From: Deltaproteobacteria bacterium | Lineage (GTDB): Bacteria > Desulfobacterota_D > UBA1144 > Nemesobacterales > UBA2774 | DNA: 58,784 bases | Assembly (NCBI GenBank): GCA_029262275.1 | Contig: JAJCZS010000007.1 | Coordinates: 1 to 58,784 of the forward strand | Direction of reading: 5' to 3' | Shown: piece by piece, positions 46,502 through 55,210 of the stretch | Layout: each line of letters starts with the position of its first letter | How positions within the stretch are numbered: position 1 is the stretch's first letter | Translations under genes and position numbers: made by a program | Notes under the pieces: generated by a model | What the model was told of the DNA's origin: nothing | Seen by the model: only the letters and a program-made list of their open reading frames with translations | Databases searched by the model: none

Positions 46502-47860
46502 ATGTCTGATCGAACAAAAAAATTAGGCTCATATGATAAAGAATTCGTCTGGCACCCCTTTACTCAAATGAAAGAGTATGAGGAAAAGGACCCGATAGTG
46601 ATAGAGGGTGGGGAAGGCTCATATTTAATTGACTCAGAGGGCAATAAGTACATAGACGGAGTGTCTTCTCTATGGGTGAATATTCATGGACACAAAGTTC
46701 CCGAGATAGATAATGCAATTAAAGATCAAGTTGATAAGCTAAGTCACAGCACACTTCTTGGCGTTACAAACCCACCTGCCGCGGAATTAGCTAAAGAACT
46801 AATAGAAATCTGCCCTGAGGGTTTAAAAAAGGTCTTTTACTCAGGTGACGGCGCAAGTGCTGTAGAGGTTGCGCTCAAGATGGCTTTTCAGTATTGGAAG
46901 CATAAAGACAAGCCTGAGAAAGTAAAATTTGTGTATCTACAAAATGGCTATCATGGAGACACGCTGGGAGCTGTATCTGTAGGTGGGATAGAGTTATTTC
47001 ATTCCACATTCAAACCGCTTTTGTTTGAGTCCTACAAAGCCCCATCATATTACTGCTACAGATGTCCTCTAAATAAAACCTATCCATCTTGTGATCTGGC
47101 TTGTGCCTCTGAGCTTGATAAAATACTGGCAGAACATAACGAAGAAATTGCGGCTGTCATAATGGAGCCTTATGTTCAGGCTGCAGGAGGAATGATCGTC
47201 TCTCCAGAGGGTTATTTAGCCCGTGTAAGGGAGTCCTGCGATAAGTACAATGTGCTTCTTATCCTAGATGAAGTAGCGACCGGCTTTGGTAGGACAGGAA
47301 AAATGTTCGCCTGTGAGCACGAGGATGTAACTCCAGATATGCTTGTTCTTGGCAAAGGTCTCACAGGAGGTTATTTACCTCTCTCTGCAACCATTACAAC
47401 TCAGGAAATGTATGATGCATTTCTAGGTGACTATGAAGAATATAAAACTTTTTTTCACGGACACAGCTATGCGGGAAACCCCGTTTCATGTGCAGCTTCA
47501 TTGGGAAACTTAGAGGCCTTTGAGAACTACAATACGCTTTCAGAATTGCAGGAAAAAATTGAATTTCTAGAAGATGAGTTAAAAGAATTTAGTGGTCTCA
47601 AGCACGTTGGAAACATAAGAAACAAAGGGTTAATGGTTGGAATCGAGCTTGTGGAGGATAAAGAAACCAAAGAACCTTATGCACCAGAGGCAAAAATAGG
47701 CTGGAAGGTGGCAGATAAAGCTATGGAAGATGGCGTTCTTCTTCGACCCCTTGGAAATGTAGTTGTGCTCATGCCTCCTGTTGGTATACCTATGGAGGAT
47801 TTAAAGAAGCTTGTCCACACTACATATAATTCAATAAAAGAAGCAACTGATCATACTTAA
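46502..47860 (+). CDS. bioA: Adenosylmethionine-8-amino-7-oxononanoate transaminase
   Basis: 452 residues, PLP-dependent class III aminotransferase. WHPFTQM near the N-terminus is the BioA mark. YSGDGASAVEVALKMA, LDEVATGFGRTG and the PLP lysine K285 in VLGKGLTGGYLPLSAT follow. It makes 7,8-diaminopelargonate with SAM (or lysine in some bacteria) as amino donor. No Shine-Dalgarno is evident before the ATG. It belongs to the bioB-bioA-bioF cluster; bioD is not in the window. Confidence 0.96.
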   Translation: MSDRTKKLGSYDKEFVWHPFTQMKEYEEKDPIVIEGGEGSYLIDSEGNKYIDGVSSLWVNIHGHKVPEIDNAIKDQVDKLSHSTLLGVTNPPAAELAKELIEICPEGLKKVFYSGDGASAVEVALKMAFQYWKHKDKPEKVKFVYLQNGYHGDTLGAVSVGGIELFHSTFKPLLFESYKAPSYYCYRCPLNKTYPSCDLACASELDKILAEHNEEIAAVIMEPYVQAAGGMIVSPEGYLARVRESCDKYNVLLILDEVATGFGRTGKMFACEHEDVTPDMLVLGKGLTGGYLPLSATITTQEMYDAFLGDYEEYKTFFHGHSYAGNPVSCAASLGNLEAFENYNTLSELQEKIEFLEDELKEFSGLKHVGNIRNKGLMVGIELVEDKETKEPYAPEAKIGWKVADKAMEDGVLLRPLGNVVVLMPPVGIPMEDLKKLVHTTYNSIKEATDHT

Positions 47861-47872
47861 TATAGAAAAACC

Positions 47873-47878
47873 TATAAT
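47873..47878 (+). promoter_or_regulatory. -10 box at a leaderless spacing before bioF
   Basis: TATAAT at 47873-47878 is followed by five bases and then the ATG of bioF at 47884. This TANNNT-N5-ATG layout is the signature of leaderless mRNAs. No clear -35 box is seen. Confidence 0.55.
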
Positions 47879-47883
47879 AAATT

Positions 47884-49062
47884 ATGAACGACCCACTTGA
47901 ATGGATAAAAGAAGAATTAACACAAATACACGATAAACAGCTATTCCGTTTATTGACTGAGCTAGAAACTGGTCAGTCTCCTGAAGTTACAATCGAAGGG
48001 AAAACATATATTCTGCTTGGGTCAAACAGCTATTTGGGATTGAGCGTTGATCCACAAGTTGTAGAATCAGCTAGGCTTGCGCTTGAGAAATATGGCACAG
48101 GATCAGGCGGCTCTAGGCTTGTGAGCGGAAGCTTCGATCTCCACAGAAGGCTAGAGGAGAGGATCGCTAAGTTTAAAAATACAGAGGCCGCAATACTTTT
48201 TAGCTCAGGCTACTTGGCTAATATAGGGACAATTTCTGCCCTAGTAGGTAGTGATGACATAATCTACAGCGATGAGCTTAATCATGCGTCCATTATTGAC
48301 GGTGCCCGTCTAGCCCGTGCTACTGTCAGAATATATAAACATCTCGATCTGAATCATCTTAATGAACTTTTGGAAGCTGATAAAAATAAAAAATGTAAGA
48401 AACTGATAGTAACTGACACTGTATTCAGTATGGATGGTGACCTAGTTCCACTGCGGGAGTTAGTTGAAATTTCTGAGAGATATGAATGTATCCTTATGGT
48501 AGATGAGGCGCACGCAACTGGTGTGCTTGGCAAGAGAGGAAGTGGCGCAACTGAGCACTTTGGTGTTGAAGATCGTGTGCCAGTCGTGATGGGCACTCTT
48601 TCAAAGGCTATCGGTTCACTTGGGGGATACATAGCTGGCAGCCAGGAATTAATTGATTTTATAAGAAATCGTGTCAGAAGCTATATCTTTGATACATCAT
48701 TGCCTCCTGCATCTGTGGCGGCCTCAATAACAGCGATTGATATTATAGAAAACGAACCCGAAAGAAGAGAGCATCTCTGGAATATGGTTGAGCAATTTAA
48801 AACAGGTATTGAGGACACAGGGCTTCATATACTGCCGTCTCATTCCGCCATCATCCCTGTTCTAATTGGAGATGCTGAGCCTGCGCTTAATTTTGCCCGC
48901 AAGCTAAGAGAAAACGGAGTATTCACGCCTGCTGTTAGGCCCCCATCCGTCCCTCATGGCATGTGCAGAATCAGGGTAACAATAATGGCTAAACACACTG
49001 AAGACCATGTTGATGTAACTCTTAAGGCATTTAGATCAGCCTTTGAGTCCTTAAAAAATTAG
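47884..49062 (+). CDS. bioF: 8-amino-7-oxononanoate synthase
   Basis: 392 residues, alpha-oxoamine synthase. Marks are LGSNSYLGLS, GTGSGGSRLVSG, the DEAHATGVLG segment and the PLP lysine K241 in GTLSKAIGSLGG. It joins pimeloyl-thioester and alanine in the first dedicated ring-forming stage of biotin synthesis. The related 2-amino-3-ketobutyrate ligase Kbl is similar, but the place beside bioB and bioA favours BioF. Starts 23 bp after bioA with no ribosome site. Confidence 0.94.
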   Translation: MNDPLEWIKEELTQIHDKQLFRLLTELETGQSPEVTIEGKTYILLGSNSYLGLSVDPQVVESARLALEKYGTGSGGSRLVSGSFDLHRRLEERIAKFKNTEAAILFSSGYLANIGTISALVGSDDIIYSDELNHASIIDGARLARATVRIYKHLDLNHLNELLEADKNKKCKKLIVTDTVFSMDGDLVPLRELVEISERYECILMVDEAHATGVLGKRGSGATEHFGVEDRVPVVMGTLSKAIGSLGGYIAGSQELIDFIRNRVRSYIFDTSLPPASVAASITAIDIIENEPERREHLWNMVEQFKTGIEDTGLHILPSHSAIIPVLIGDAEPALNFARKLRENGVFTPAVRPPSVPHGMCRIRVTIMAKHTEDHVDVTLKAFRSAFESLKN

Positions 49063-49145
49063 AGCTTGCTCTCTGATTGACTTTTAGCATCGATTACTAT
49101 AGATTTTGACTGAAATAATCCTAAAAATAGAGAGGTGTTATAACT

Positions 49146-49961
49146 ATGGATTGGGGCATGAAAAATAGAATGTCTAGAATTATTAACCCTAAAACGGGTA
49201 GATCCGTGATGCTCGCTTTTGACCACGGATATTTCCTTGGGCCAACGCACAGGCTTGAAGAACCACGTAAAACAATAGAGCCCTTAATGCCTTACGCAGA
49301 CACAATAATGCTCACTAGGGGTGTGCTACGAACTTCAGTAGACCCTGACTCCAGCGCAAATGTTGTGCTAAGAGTTTCGGGCGGTTCAAGCATCATTGGA
49401 GCTGATCTATCAGACGAAGGTATCACAACTTCATTTAAAGATGCCATTAAGTTAAATGTAGCAGGTGTTGGTATCTCAGTTTTCGTGGGGAGTGATCATG
49501 AAAGTCAGACTCTACTTAACCTTGCAGAGCTTGTAAACCAGGGTGAAGAGTATGGAATCCCCGTGCTCGGCATTACAGCAGTGGGAAAAGAACTTGAAAA
49601 AAGAGATGCTCGTTTCCTTTCACTCTGCTGCCGTATATGCGCTGAGCTAGGAACTCACATTGTTAAGACATATTACTGTGAAGATTTTGAAAAAGTTACA
49701 ACAAGCTGCCCTGCTCCGATTGTTATAGCAGGAGGGCCTAAGCTTGAGACCGAGATGGATGTTTTCGAGATGACTTATAATGCCCTACAGCAGGGTGCAA
49801 TAGGTGTGGATATGGGACGAAACATCTGGCAGAATGATCACCCAGTTGCAGTTCTCAGGGCCATAAGGTCAATTGTTCATGAAGATAATAACCCAAAGCA
49901 GGCTCATGATATATTTCTGACTCTAAAAGAAGAGGAATCAAAAAAGGCTGCTAGTGCCTAG
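49146..49961 (+). CDS. LsrF-like class I aldolase/thiolase
   Basis: 271 residues, DeoC/LacD-type TIM barrel. Very like E. coli LsrF, the thiolase that splits phosphorylated autoinducer-2 breakdown product: LDWGMQSRLSRIFNPKTG of LsrF corresponds to MDWGMKNRMSRIINPKTG, then VMLAFDHGYF, HIVKTYYCEDFEK (Schiff-base Lys), APIVIAGGPK and GVDMGRNIWQ. No other lsr gene is here. Members of this fold also act as aldolases in sugar or aromatic precursor paths. GAGAGG precedes the ATG. A zinc dehydrogenase gene follows after 30 bp and may act on its product or substrate. Confidence 0.85.
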   Translation: MDWGMKNRMSRIINPKTGRSVMLAFDHGYFLGPTHRLEEPRKTIEPLMPYADTIMLTRGVLRTSVDPDSSANVVLRVSGGSSIIGADLSDEGITTSFKDAIKLNVAGVGISVFVGSDHESQTLLNLAELVNQGEEYGIPVLGITAVGKELEKRDARFLSLCCRICAELGTHIVKTYYCEDFEKVTTSCPAPIVIAGGPKLETEMDVFEMTYNALQQGAIGVDMGRNIWQNDHPVAVLRAIRSIVHEDNNPKQAHDIFLTLKEEESKKAASA

Positions 49962-49991
49962 GTTCTCTTTTATTACCTACAAAATATAACT

Positions 49992-51017
49992 ATGAAAGTA
50001 GCAATGTACTACAAGAATGCGGACGTACGGCTTGAGGAAATGCCAACTCCTAAGGTAGGTTCGGCAGAAATACTAATTCGCGTCTATGCAAGCGGTATTT
50101 GCGGTAGTGACTTGATGGAATGGTACAGACTTCCTAAAGCGCCTCTGGTTTTAGGCCATGAGATAGCGGGTGAAGTCGTAGAAGTAGGTGCGGATGTGAC
50201 TAAGTTTATAGTTGGTGACCGCGTCATAGCCACTCATCACGTGCCGTGTAATACCTGTCATCACTGCATGCGTGGCAACCACTCATCATGTGCCACTCTT
50301 AGATCAACCAGTTTTGATCCGGGTGGGTTTTCGGAGTATATACGTATCCCTGAGATAAATGTAGACAGAGGGGTGCTCAAGCTTCCTGATCAGGTCACAT
50401 ACGAGGAGGCATCTTTTGTAGAACCTCTTGGATGTGTTGTGAGGGGACAGAGGTTGGCCGGGCTTCAGATGACCGATAACGTAGTAGTTATGGGAAGCGG
50501 TATGACAGGGCTTCTTCATATTCAACTCGCAAAAGCTCAAGGGGCGGGCAAGATAATCGCAACCGACGTCAGCGACTACAAACTTAACATAGCCAAGCAA
50601 TTTGGTGCAGATTATGCGATCCACGCTGATCAAGATATAGCATCTCATATTAAAGAAGTAAATGAAGGCAGACTTGCAGATTTTGTAGTTGTTTGTGTGG
50701 GTGCAAAACCAGTAATAGAGCAGGCTTTTGATCTTGTGGAGCCTGGTGGAACTATTCTCTTTTTTGCCCCTTCAGGTCCTGCTACTAAAATAGACATTCC
50801 GTTTAATGATTTCTGGTGGTCTGGGGTAAAAACCTTAAGCTCCTATGCTGCGTCTCCTTCTGATTTAGATATAGCACTTGAGTTAATCAGCTCAAAACGG
50901 GTGAATGTCGCAGACATGGTAACTCACCGCCTGCCGTTATCCGAGACCGGAGAAGGGTTCCGCATGGTTCAAGAAGGCGGAGACTCAATTAAAATCATCG
51001 TAGAGCCGCATAAATAG
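49992..51017 (+). CDS. Zinc-dependent alcohol/polyol dehydrogenase (MDR family)
   Basis: 341 residues. Catalytic zinc site: C in SGICGSD and H-E in LGHEIAGE. Structural zinc cysteines: PCNTCHHCMRGNHSSC. The NAD site is VVMGSGMTGLLHIQLA. It resembles sorbitol- and threonine-dehydrogenase-like enzymes. It oxidises a secondary alcohol or polyol; substrate unassigned. It lies 30 bp after the LsrF-like gene and the two probably form one pathway. It ends two bases before the stop of the convergent small membrane protein gene. Confidence 0.92.
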   Translation: MKVAMYYKNADVRLEEMPTPKVGSAEILIRVYASGICGSDLMEWYRLPKAPLVLGHEIAGEVVEVGADVTKFIVGDRVIATHHVPCNTCHHCMRGNHSSCATLRSTSFDPGGFSEYIRIPEINVDRGVLKLPDQVTYEEASFVEPLGCVVRGQRLAGLQMTDNVVVMGSGMTGLLHIQLAKAQGAGKIIATDVSDYKLNIAKQFGADYAIHADQDIASHIKEVNEGRLADFVVVCVGAKPVIEQAFDLVEPGGTILFFAPSGPATKIDIPFNDFWWSGVKTLSSYAASPSDLDIALELISSKRVNVADMVTHRLPLSETGEGFRMVQEGGDSIKIIVEPHK

Positions 51018-51019
51018 AA

Positions 51020-51439
51020 TTATTCCCTAGCTCCTATTAATCCTCTAATCAGCATATTTACTATTGCTAGAACTATTGCCCCAAAAAATGCTGCCCAAAA
51101 ACTGCTCACTGTAAACCCTGAGAGCAGGGAAGATGCGAACATTAGCATTAGGGCATTTATAACCAAAAGAAATATGCCAAATGTGAGTATAGATAGAGGG
51201 ATTGTGATGATTTTTAGAAATAGGCCTATGGTTGCATTTATAAGCCCTATTACCACAGCAGCAATTAATGCAGAGCCGAAGCTTTGAACATCAAACCCTG
51301 GAATTATGTGTCCTACGATTAATATACTTACTGCACTAATGATCCAGCTTAGTATAATTGCTAGCATATATAATATTTTATATAGATTTTTGGGAGAATG
51401 GAAGACCATCGAGTCGAGATTGTTTTGACACCTCCTCAT
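51020..51439 (-). CDS. Phage holin 4_2 / YvlD-like small membrane protein
   Basis: Up to 139 residues with four membrane helices. IVGHIIPGFDVQSFGSALIAAVVIGLINATIGLFLK and FLLVINALMLMFASSLL are typical of the PF04020 family found widely in bacteria; the name holin is historical. Function is unknown. The start is uncertain: the conserved part begins near the ATG at 51367, while ATGs at 51439 and 51409 add a Cys/Asn-rich head. The divergent polA promoter lies across the 5' part of the longest form, which favours a later start. Confidence 0.8.
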   Translation of the reverse strand: MRRCQNNLDSMVFHSPKNLYKILYMLAIILSWIISAVSILIVGHIIPGFDVQSFGSALIAAVVIGLINATIGLFLKIITIPLSILTFGIFLLVINALMLMFASSLLSGFTVSSFWAAFFGAIVLAIVNMLIRGLIGARE

Positions 51440-51453
51440 TAAAAACCTAAACT
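51425..51453 (+). promoter_or_regulatory. polA promoter placed almost at the start codon
   Basis: TTGACA (51425-51430), 17-bp spacer, TAAACT (51448-51453). RNA would start near 51460, within about two bases of the polA ATG at 51462. Confidence 0.7.
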
Positions 51454-51461
51454 GTACTCCT

Positions 51462-54164
51462 ATGGAAAAACCAGTTTTATATCTAATCGACGGAAGCTCC
51501 TATATTTTTAGGGCCTACTATGCAATCAGGCATCTTAGTAACTCCAAAGGGGTTCCAACCAATGCTGTTTATGGCTTTACATCTATGCTCTTTAAGTTTT
51601 TAAAGGACTACGAGCCCACTCATTTGGGAATTGTTTTTGACTCTAAAGGGAAAACCTTTCGTGATGATATTTACCCACTCTATAAAGCCAACAGGAGTGC
51701 ACCTCCCGAAGACCTTGTCCCACAATTTGAGAAGATATTTGAAATGGTAGATGCCTTTAATATCCCCCAGGTTCAACTAGAAGGCTTTGAAGCGGATGAC
51801 CTGATGGGCACGATCTCAAAAAACGTTGAGGAGCAAAATGCAAAAGTGGTTCTAGTCACTGGGGACAAAGACTTTTGCCAGCTTGTATCAGAGGAGGTCA
51901 CTCTTCTTGATACCATGAAGAATAAGATCACAGGTATTTCCGAAGTTAAAGAAAGATACGGAGTCTCTCCCGATAGAGTAATAGACGTGTTTGCGCTTGC
52001 AGGAGACGCGGTGGATAACATCCCGGGTGTTAAAGGTATTGGGGAGAAGACTGCAGTGAGTCTCATCTCGAAGTACGGCTCTTTAGATGAGCTTTTTAAT
52101 AACCTAGATGATATTACAAAAAGACAAAAAACTTTAATAGAAGAGAAGAAAGAAGATGCAATACTTAGTAAGAAGCTTGTTACTATAAAAACTGATATTG
52201 ATATAGAAACAGGTATCAAAAACTTTGAATATAATGGGTTTGATAGTAGCAAGTTAAGAGAAATTTTTAATAATCTAGAATTTAAAAATTTGCTTCGTGA
52301 ACTTGGCGATGAAAATAGTGAAGCGAGTCCAATGGTCTCTCAAGAAGATGTGGTTTCATACGATAATTACAATCTAGTTATGACAGAGGCTGATCTAGAT
52401 AAAGTAATTACTAAAATTAATGATACCGGCGAGCTTTCTATTGATTTGGAGACTACATCCCCAAATCCTATGCTTGCTGACATTGTGGGGGTGGTTCTAT
52501 GCCCAACTTCTCACGAATCCTATTATGTTCCTGTTGCCCACAGAGCGCTTACTGATTCTTCTTCCAACCAACTCAATCTCAATTTGGTTCTAGATAGATT
52601 AAAACCAATTTTTGAGGATGAGAAAATTGCCAAGATTGGACAAAATCTTAAATATGAACTTGTTGTGCTCGCAAAATATGGGCTCGACTTAAAAGGTATT
52701 ACCTTCGATACAATGATTGCAGCCCACATGATTGATTCATCCAGAAATAGTTACAGCCTAGATGAGCTTTCTAAGTTCTATCTATCTCACCAGATGATTT
52801 CTTACAAGGATGTGACAGGTACTGGAAAGTCGAAGATTGGATTTGATGAGGTAGAACTTGCTGTAGCCAGAGACTACGCTTGTGAAGATGCTGATGTAGC
52901 TATGCTTCTTAGCAAAATTCTCGCCCCAGAATTAGAAGAAGTTGAATTGACGGATGTATTTAGAGATATAGAGCTCAAATTTATTAGAGTTTTGGCAAAA
53001 ATCGAGACAAATGGTGTCAAAGTTGATGCTGAGAAGCTCAAAGATTTATCAAAAGAATTTGAAGGGTGGCTTAAGGAAATAGAAAAGGAGATTTTTGCAG
53101 AAGTTGGGTATGAGTTTAATTTAAACTCTCCTCTTCAATTAAGAGAGGTTCTGTTTGAGACCTTAGAGCTTCCTCAGAAGAAGCTTACTAAGAAGGGTGA
53201 GCCATCAACCGATGTCGAGGTGTTGACTGATCTAAGCAAGTTTCATTTGGTTCCTGAAAAAGTTCTTGAACACAGAACACTCTCCAAGCTTAAATCCACT
53301 TATTTAGATGCTCTACCAAAACTTATTAACCCCAAAACAGGGAGAATACACACTTCATTTAATCCTGTGGGTTCATCAACGGGTAGGTTAAGCTCTAGTG
53401 ATCCCAACCTGCAGAATATTCCCATAAAAACCGCTCAGGGAAGGCGTATAAGGGAGGCTTTTGTTCCAGATGAGGGACATACTCTTCTTTCTGCCGATTA
53501 CTCCCAGATTGAGCTTAGATTGCTCGCTCATTTCTCAGGCGATGACAATTTAACTGAAGCATTCTTAAACGATAGCGATATCCATAACAGGACAGCGGCA
53601 GAGATTTTTGGTGTTACGGAGGATCTTGTAACACCGGATATGAGAAGGCTCTCTAAAAACATTAACTTCGGGATTATATACGGCATAAGTGCATTTGGGC
53701 TCGCAAAGCAGTTAGGTACGTCAGTTTCTATCTCAAAGAGCTATATTGATGAGTATTTCAAACGCTACGGTAAGGTTAAGGAGTATATTGAGAAATCTAT
53801 TGCAGATGCCCAAACAAATGGTTATGCCCAGACAATCCTAGGCCGTAGACGGCCTATTCCTGAGCTTCAGTCCAATAACAGAGCACTTAGAGGATTTGGG
53901 GAGCGCACTGCCATGAATACTCCTATTCAAGGCTCAGCTGCCGATATAATTAATATCGCCATGATCAGGATTAATGACAAATTGGCCGATTATAAATCCC
54001 GCATGATCTTGCAGGTTCATGACGAGCTTCTATTTGAAGTTAAGAATGAAGAATTAGACAAGCTCTCCCTTATGGTTAAAGAAGAAATGGAAGGTGCCTG
54101 GAAGCTAATAGTTCCAATCAAAGTAGATATGGGCACAGGGGCTAATTGGTCTGATGCACACTAA
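51462..54164 (+). CDS. polA: DNA polymerase I
   Basis: 900 residues. The 5'-nuclease domain (1-290) has LIDGSSYIFRAYYA, DADDLMG-like GFEADDLMG and DNIPGVKGIGEKTA. The 3'-5' exonuclease-like domain has Exo I SIDLETT and Exo III YACEDADVAML, but Exo II reads NLKYE (E399) where E. coli has NLKYD. The polymerase has SADYSQIELRLLAH, motif B KNINFGIIYGIS and QVHDELLFEV. It fills gaps and removes RNA primers. The promoter lies so close that the mRNA should be leaderless. Confidence 0.97.
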   Translation: MEKPVLYLIDGSSYIFRAYYAIRHLSNSKGVPTNAVYGFTSMLFKFLKDYEPTHLGIVFDSKGKTFRDDIYPLYKANRSAPPEDLVPQFEKIFEMVDAFNIPQVQLEGFEADDLMGTISKNVEEQNAKVVLVTGDKDFCQLVSEEVTLLDTMKNKITGISEVKERYGVSPDRVIDVFALAGDAVDNIPGVKGIGEKTAVSLISKYGSLDELFNNLDDITKRQKTLIEEKKEDAILSKKLVTIKTDIDIETGIKNFEYNGFDSSKLREIFNNLEFKNLLRELGDENSEASPMVSQEDVVSYDNYNLVMTEADLDKVITKINDTGELSIDLETTSPNPMLADIVGVVLCPTSHESYYVPVAHRALTDSSSNQLNLNLVLDRLKPIFEDEKIAKIGQNLKYELVVLAKYGLDLKGITFDTMIAAHMIDSSRNSYSLDELSKFYLSHQMISYKDVTGTGKSKIGFDEVELAVARDYACEDADVAMLLSKILAPELEEVELTDVFRDIELKFIRVLAKIETNGVKVDAEKLKDLSKEFEGWLKEIEKEIFAEVGYEFNLNSPLQLREVLFETLELPQKKLTKKGEPSTDVEVLTDLSKFHLVPEKVLEHRTLSKLKSTYLDALPKLINPKTGRIHTSFNPVGSSTGRLSSSDPNLQNIPIKTAQGRRIREAFVPDEGHTLLSADYSQIELRLLAHFSGDDNLTEAFLNDSDIHNRTAAEIFGVTEDLVTPDMRRLSKNINFGIIYGISAFGLAKQLGTSVSISKSYIDEYFKRYGKVKEYIEKSIADAQTNGYAQTILGRRRPIPELQSNNRALRGFGERTAMNTPIQGSAADIINIAMIRINDKLADYKSRMILQVHDELLFEVKNEELDKLSLMVKEEMEGAWKLIVPIKVDMGTGANWSDAH

Positions 54165-54194
54165 AACTTCTACTTCAATATAAATACTATTACT

Positions 54195-55070
54195 CTAGTT
54201 ACCGCCGCTAACTAAAGTGCAGGTCTTGGTATCAACAGTTGAATTTCCTGAGATCCTAACTGCGTCTTTATCCCCTGTAATAGTGCAATTAAACTGAGGA
54301 TCAACAAGCACAGCTGAATTCCCCGCGCTCCTTATACCGTTTTGATTCTCAGAAGTTATAAATATATTATTTGCTAATGAATTTAAGGCCATTGAAATGG
54401 TAACAGACGAATTATCCTGCGAGCTTATCCCGTCTTTTTTGGAATCTATATTGATATCTTCATCAGCTTGAAGGCTTACAAAGCCAAAGCTGGATGTGGT
54501 AATTCCTTCTGAACAGTTGATTAGTGATATGCTCAAGGCAGTGATATCAACCCTACTGTCTCCTTTTGCTCTGATACAGTTTTTTCCTTTTGCATTTATT
54601 TGGAAAACAGCCTCGGTTGAATTAAATATCACTTCGTCAAAACTAGAGAGCGTAAGTCTTCTTTGGTCAACCGTCCATTCTGTGAAGATAATCTCTGGAG
54701 TAATTGTGTTTATTATTTCATTTAGTTGTACATCGCTGCTTCTTGTAACGCTAATGTTTCTCGAAAGTATGTAGTCATCCCCTTCAAATTCGATCCTAGC
54801 GATATCATCATCTGGTGTATATGTAATCCTGAAGTCTCCGGAATTGTTTGTACGGTCAGAGCTACGGCGTTTGTTGCCTTCAAATATACTCACTCTAATG
54901 TCAGACACTTGTCCACCACTTCCTATAACTTGTTCCACAGTGCCTCGTATAGTTGTTTTGTTATTACCACCCCCACCACTACTGTCACATCCTGTTATGC
55001 CGGTAGCCATGTATGAGGTAGCTATTAAAAGTATTATAAGAAATGTATTTGGGTTTAAGATTCTTGCCAT
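54195..55070 (-). CDS. Lipoprotein with beta-helix-like repeats, function unknown
   Basis: 291 residues from the ATG at 55068-55070, which has GGAGG 9 bp upstream; an in-frame ATG at 55106 is less likely. The signal ends in lipobox ITGC, followed by a Gly/Asn-rich spacer. Residues about 40-120 look like a carboxypeptidase-regulatory-type beta-sandwich (GTVEQVIGSGGQVSDIRVSI). The rest shows four imperfect repeats (NCIRAKGDSRVD, DGISSQDNSSVT, NGIRSAGNSAVL, DAVRISGNSTVD), as in right-handed beta-helices. No catalytic motif is seen. Probably an outer-membrane or surface-exposed lipoprotein. Confidence 0.75.
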   Translation of the reverse strand: MARILNPNTFLIILLIATSYMATGITGCDSSGGGGNNKTTIRGTVEQVIGSGGQVSDIRVSIFEGNKRRSSDRTNNSGDFRITYTPDDDIARIEFEGDDYILSRNISVTRSSDVQLNEIINTITPEIIFTEWTVDQRRLTLSSFDEVIFNSTEAVFQINAKGKNCIRAKGDSRVDITALSISLINCSEGITTSSFGFVSLQADEDINIDSKKDGISSQDNSSVTISMALNSLANNIFITSENQNGIRSAGNSAVLVDPQFNCTITGDKDAVRISGNSTVDTKTCTLVSGGN

Positions 55071-55153
55071 CAAAGTATCCTCCGGATAGTTAGTGGTATC
55101 GACCAATTTTTCAACTTTATAGTGTTAATAATAACTGATAATGTCCGAATTTA

Positions 55154-55197
55154 TATATAAAATGTGTGCCCTATTAGATGAGCACACATTTTATATA
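55154..55197 (-). terminator. Perfect 16-bp bidirectional terminator hairpin
   Basis: TATATAAAATGTGTGC (55154-55169) pairs without mismatch to GCACACATTTTATATA (55182-55197), so the outer AT-rich part gives U-runs on both strands. It ends the minus-strand gene at 55211. Confidence 0.85.
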
Positions 55198-55210
55198 GGT
55201 TGTTTTAGAT

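Noticed and set aside
47884-49062. Kbl (2-amino-3-ketobutyrate CoA ligase) instead of BioF
   Set aside because: The folds are alike, but the position directly after bioB and bioA supports BioF.
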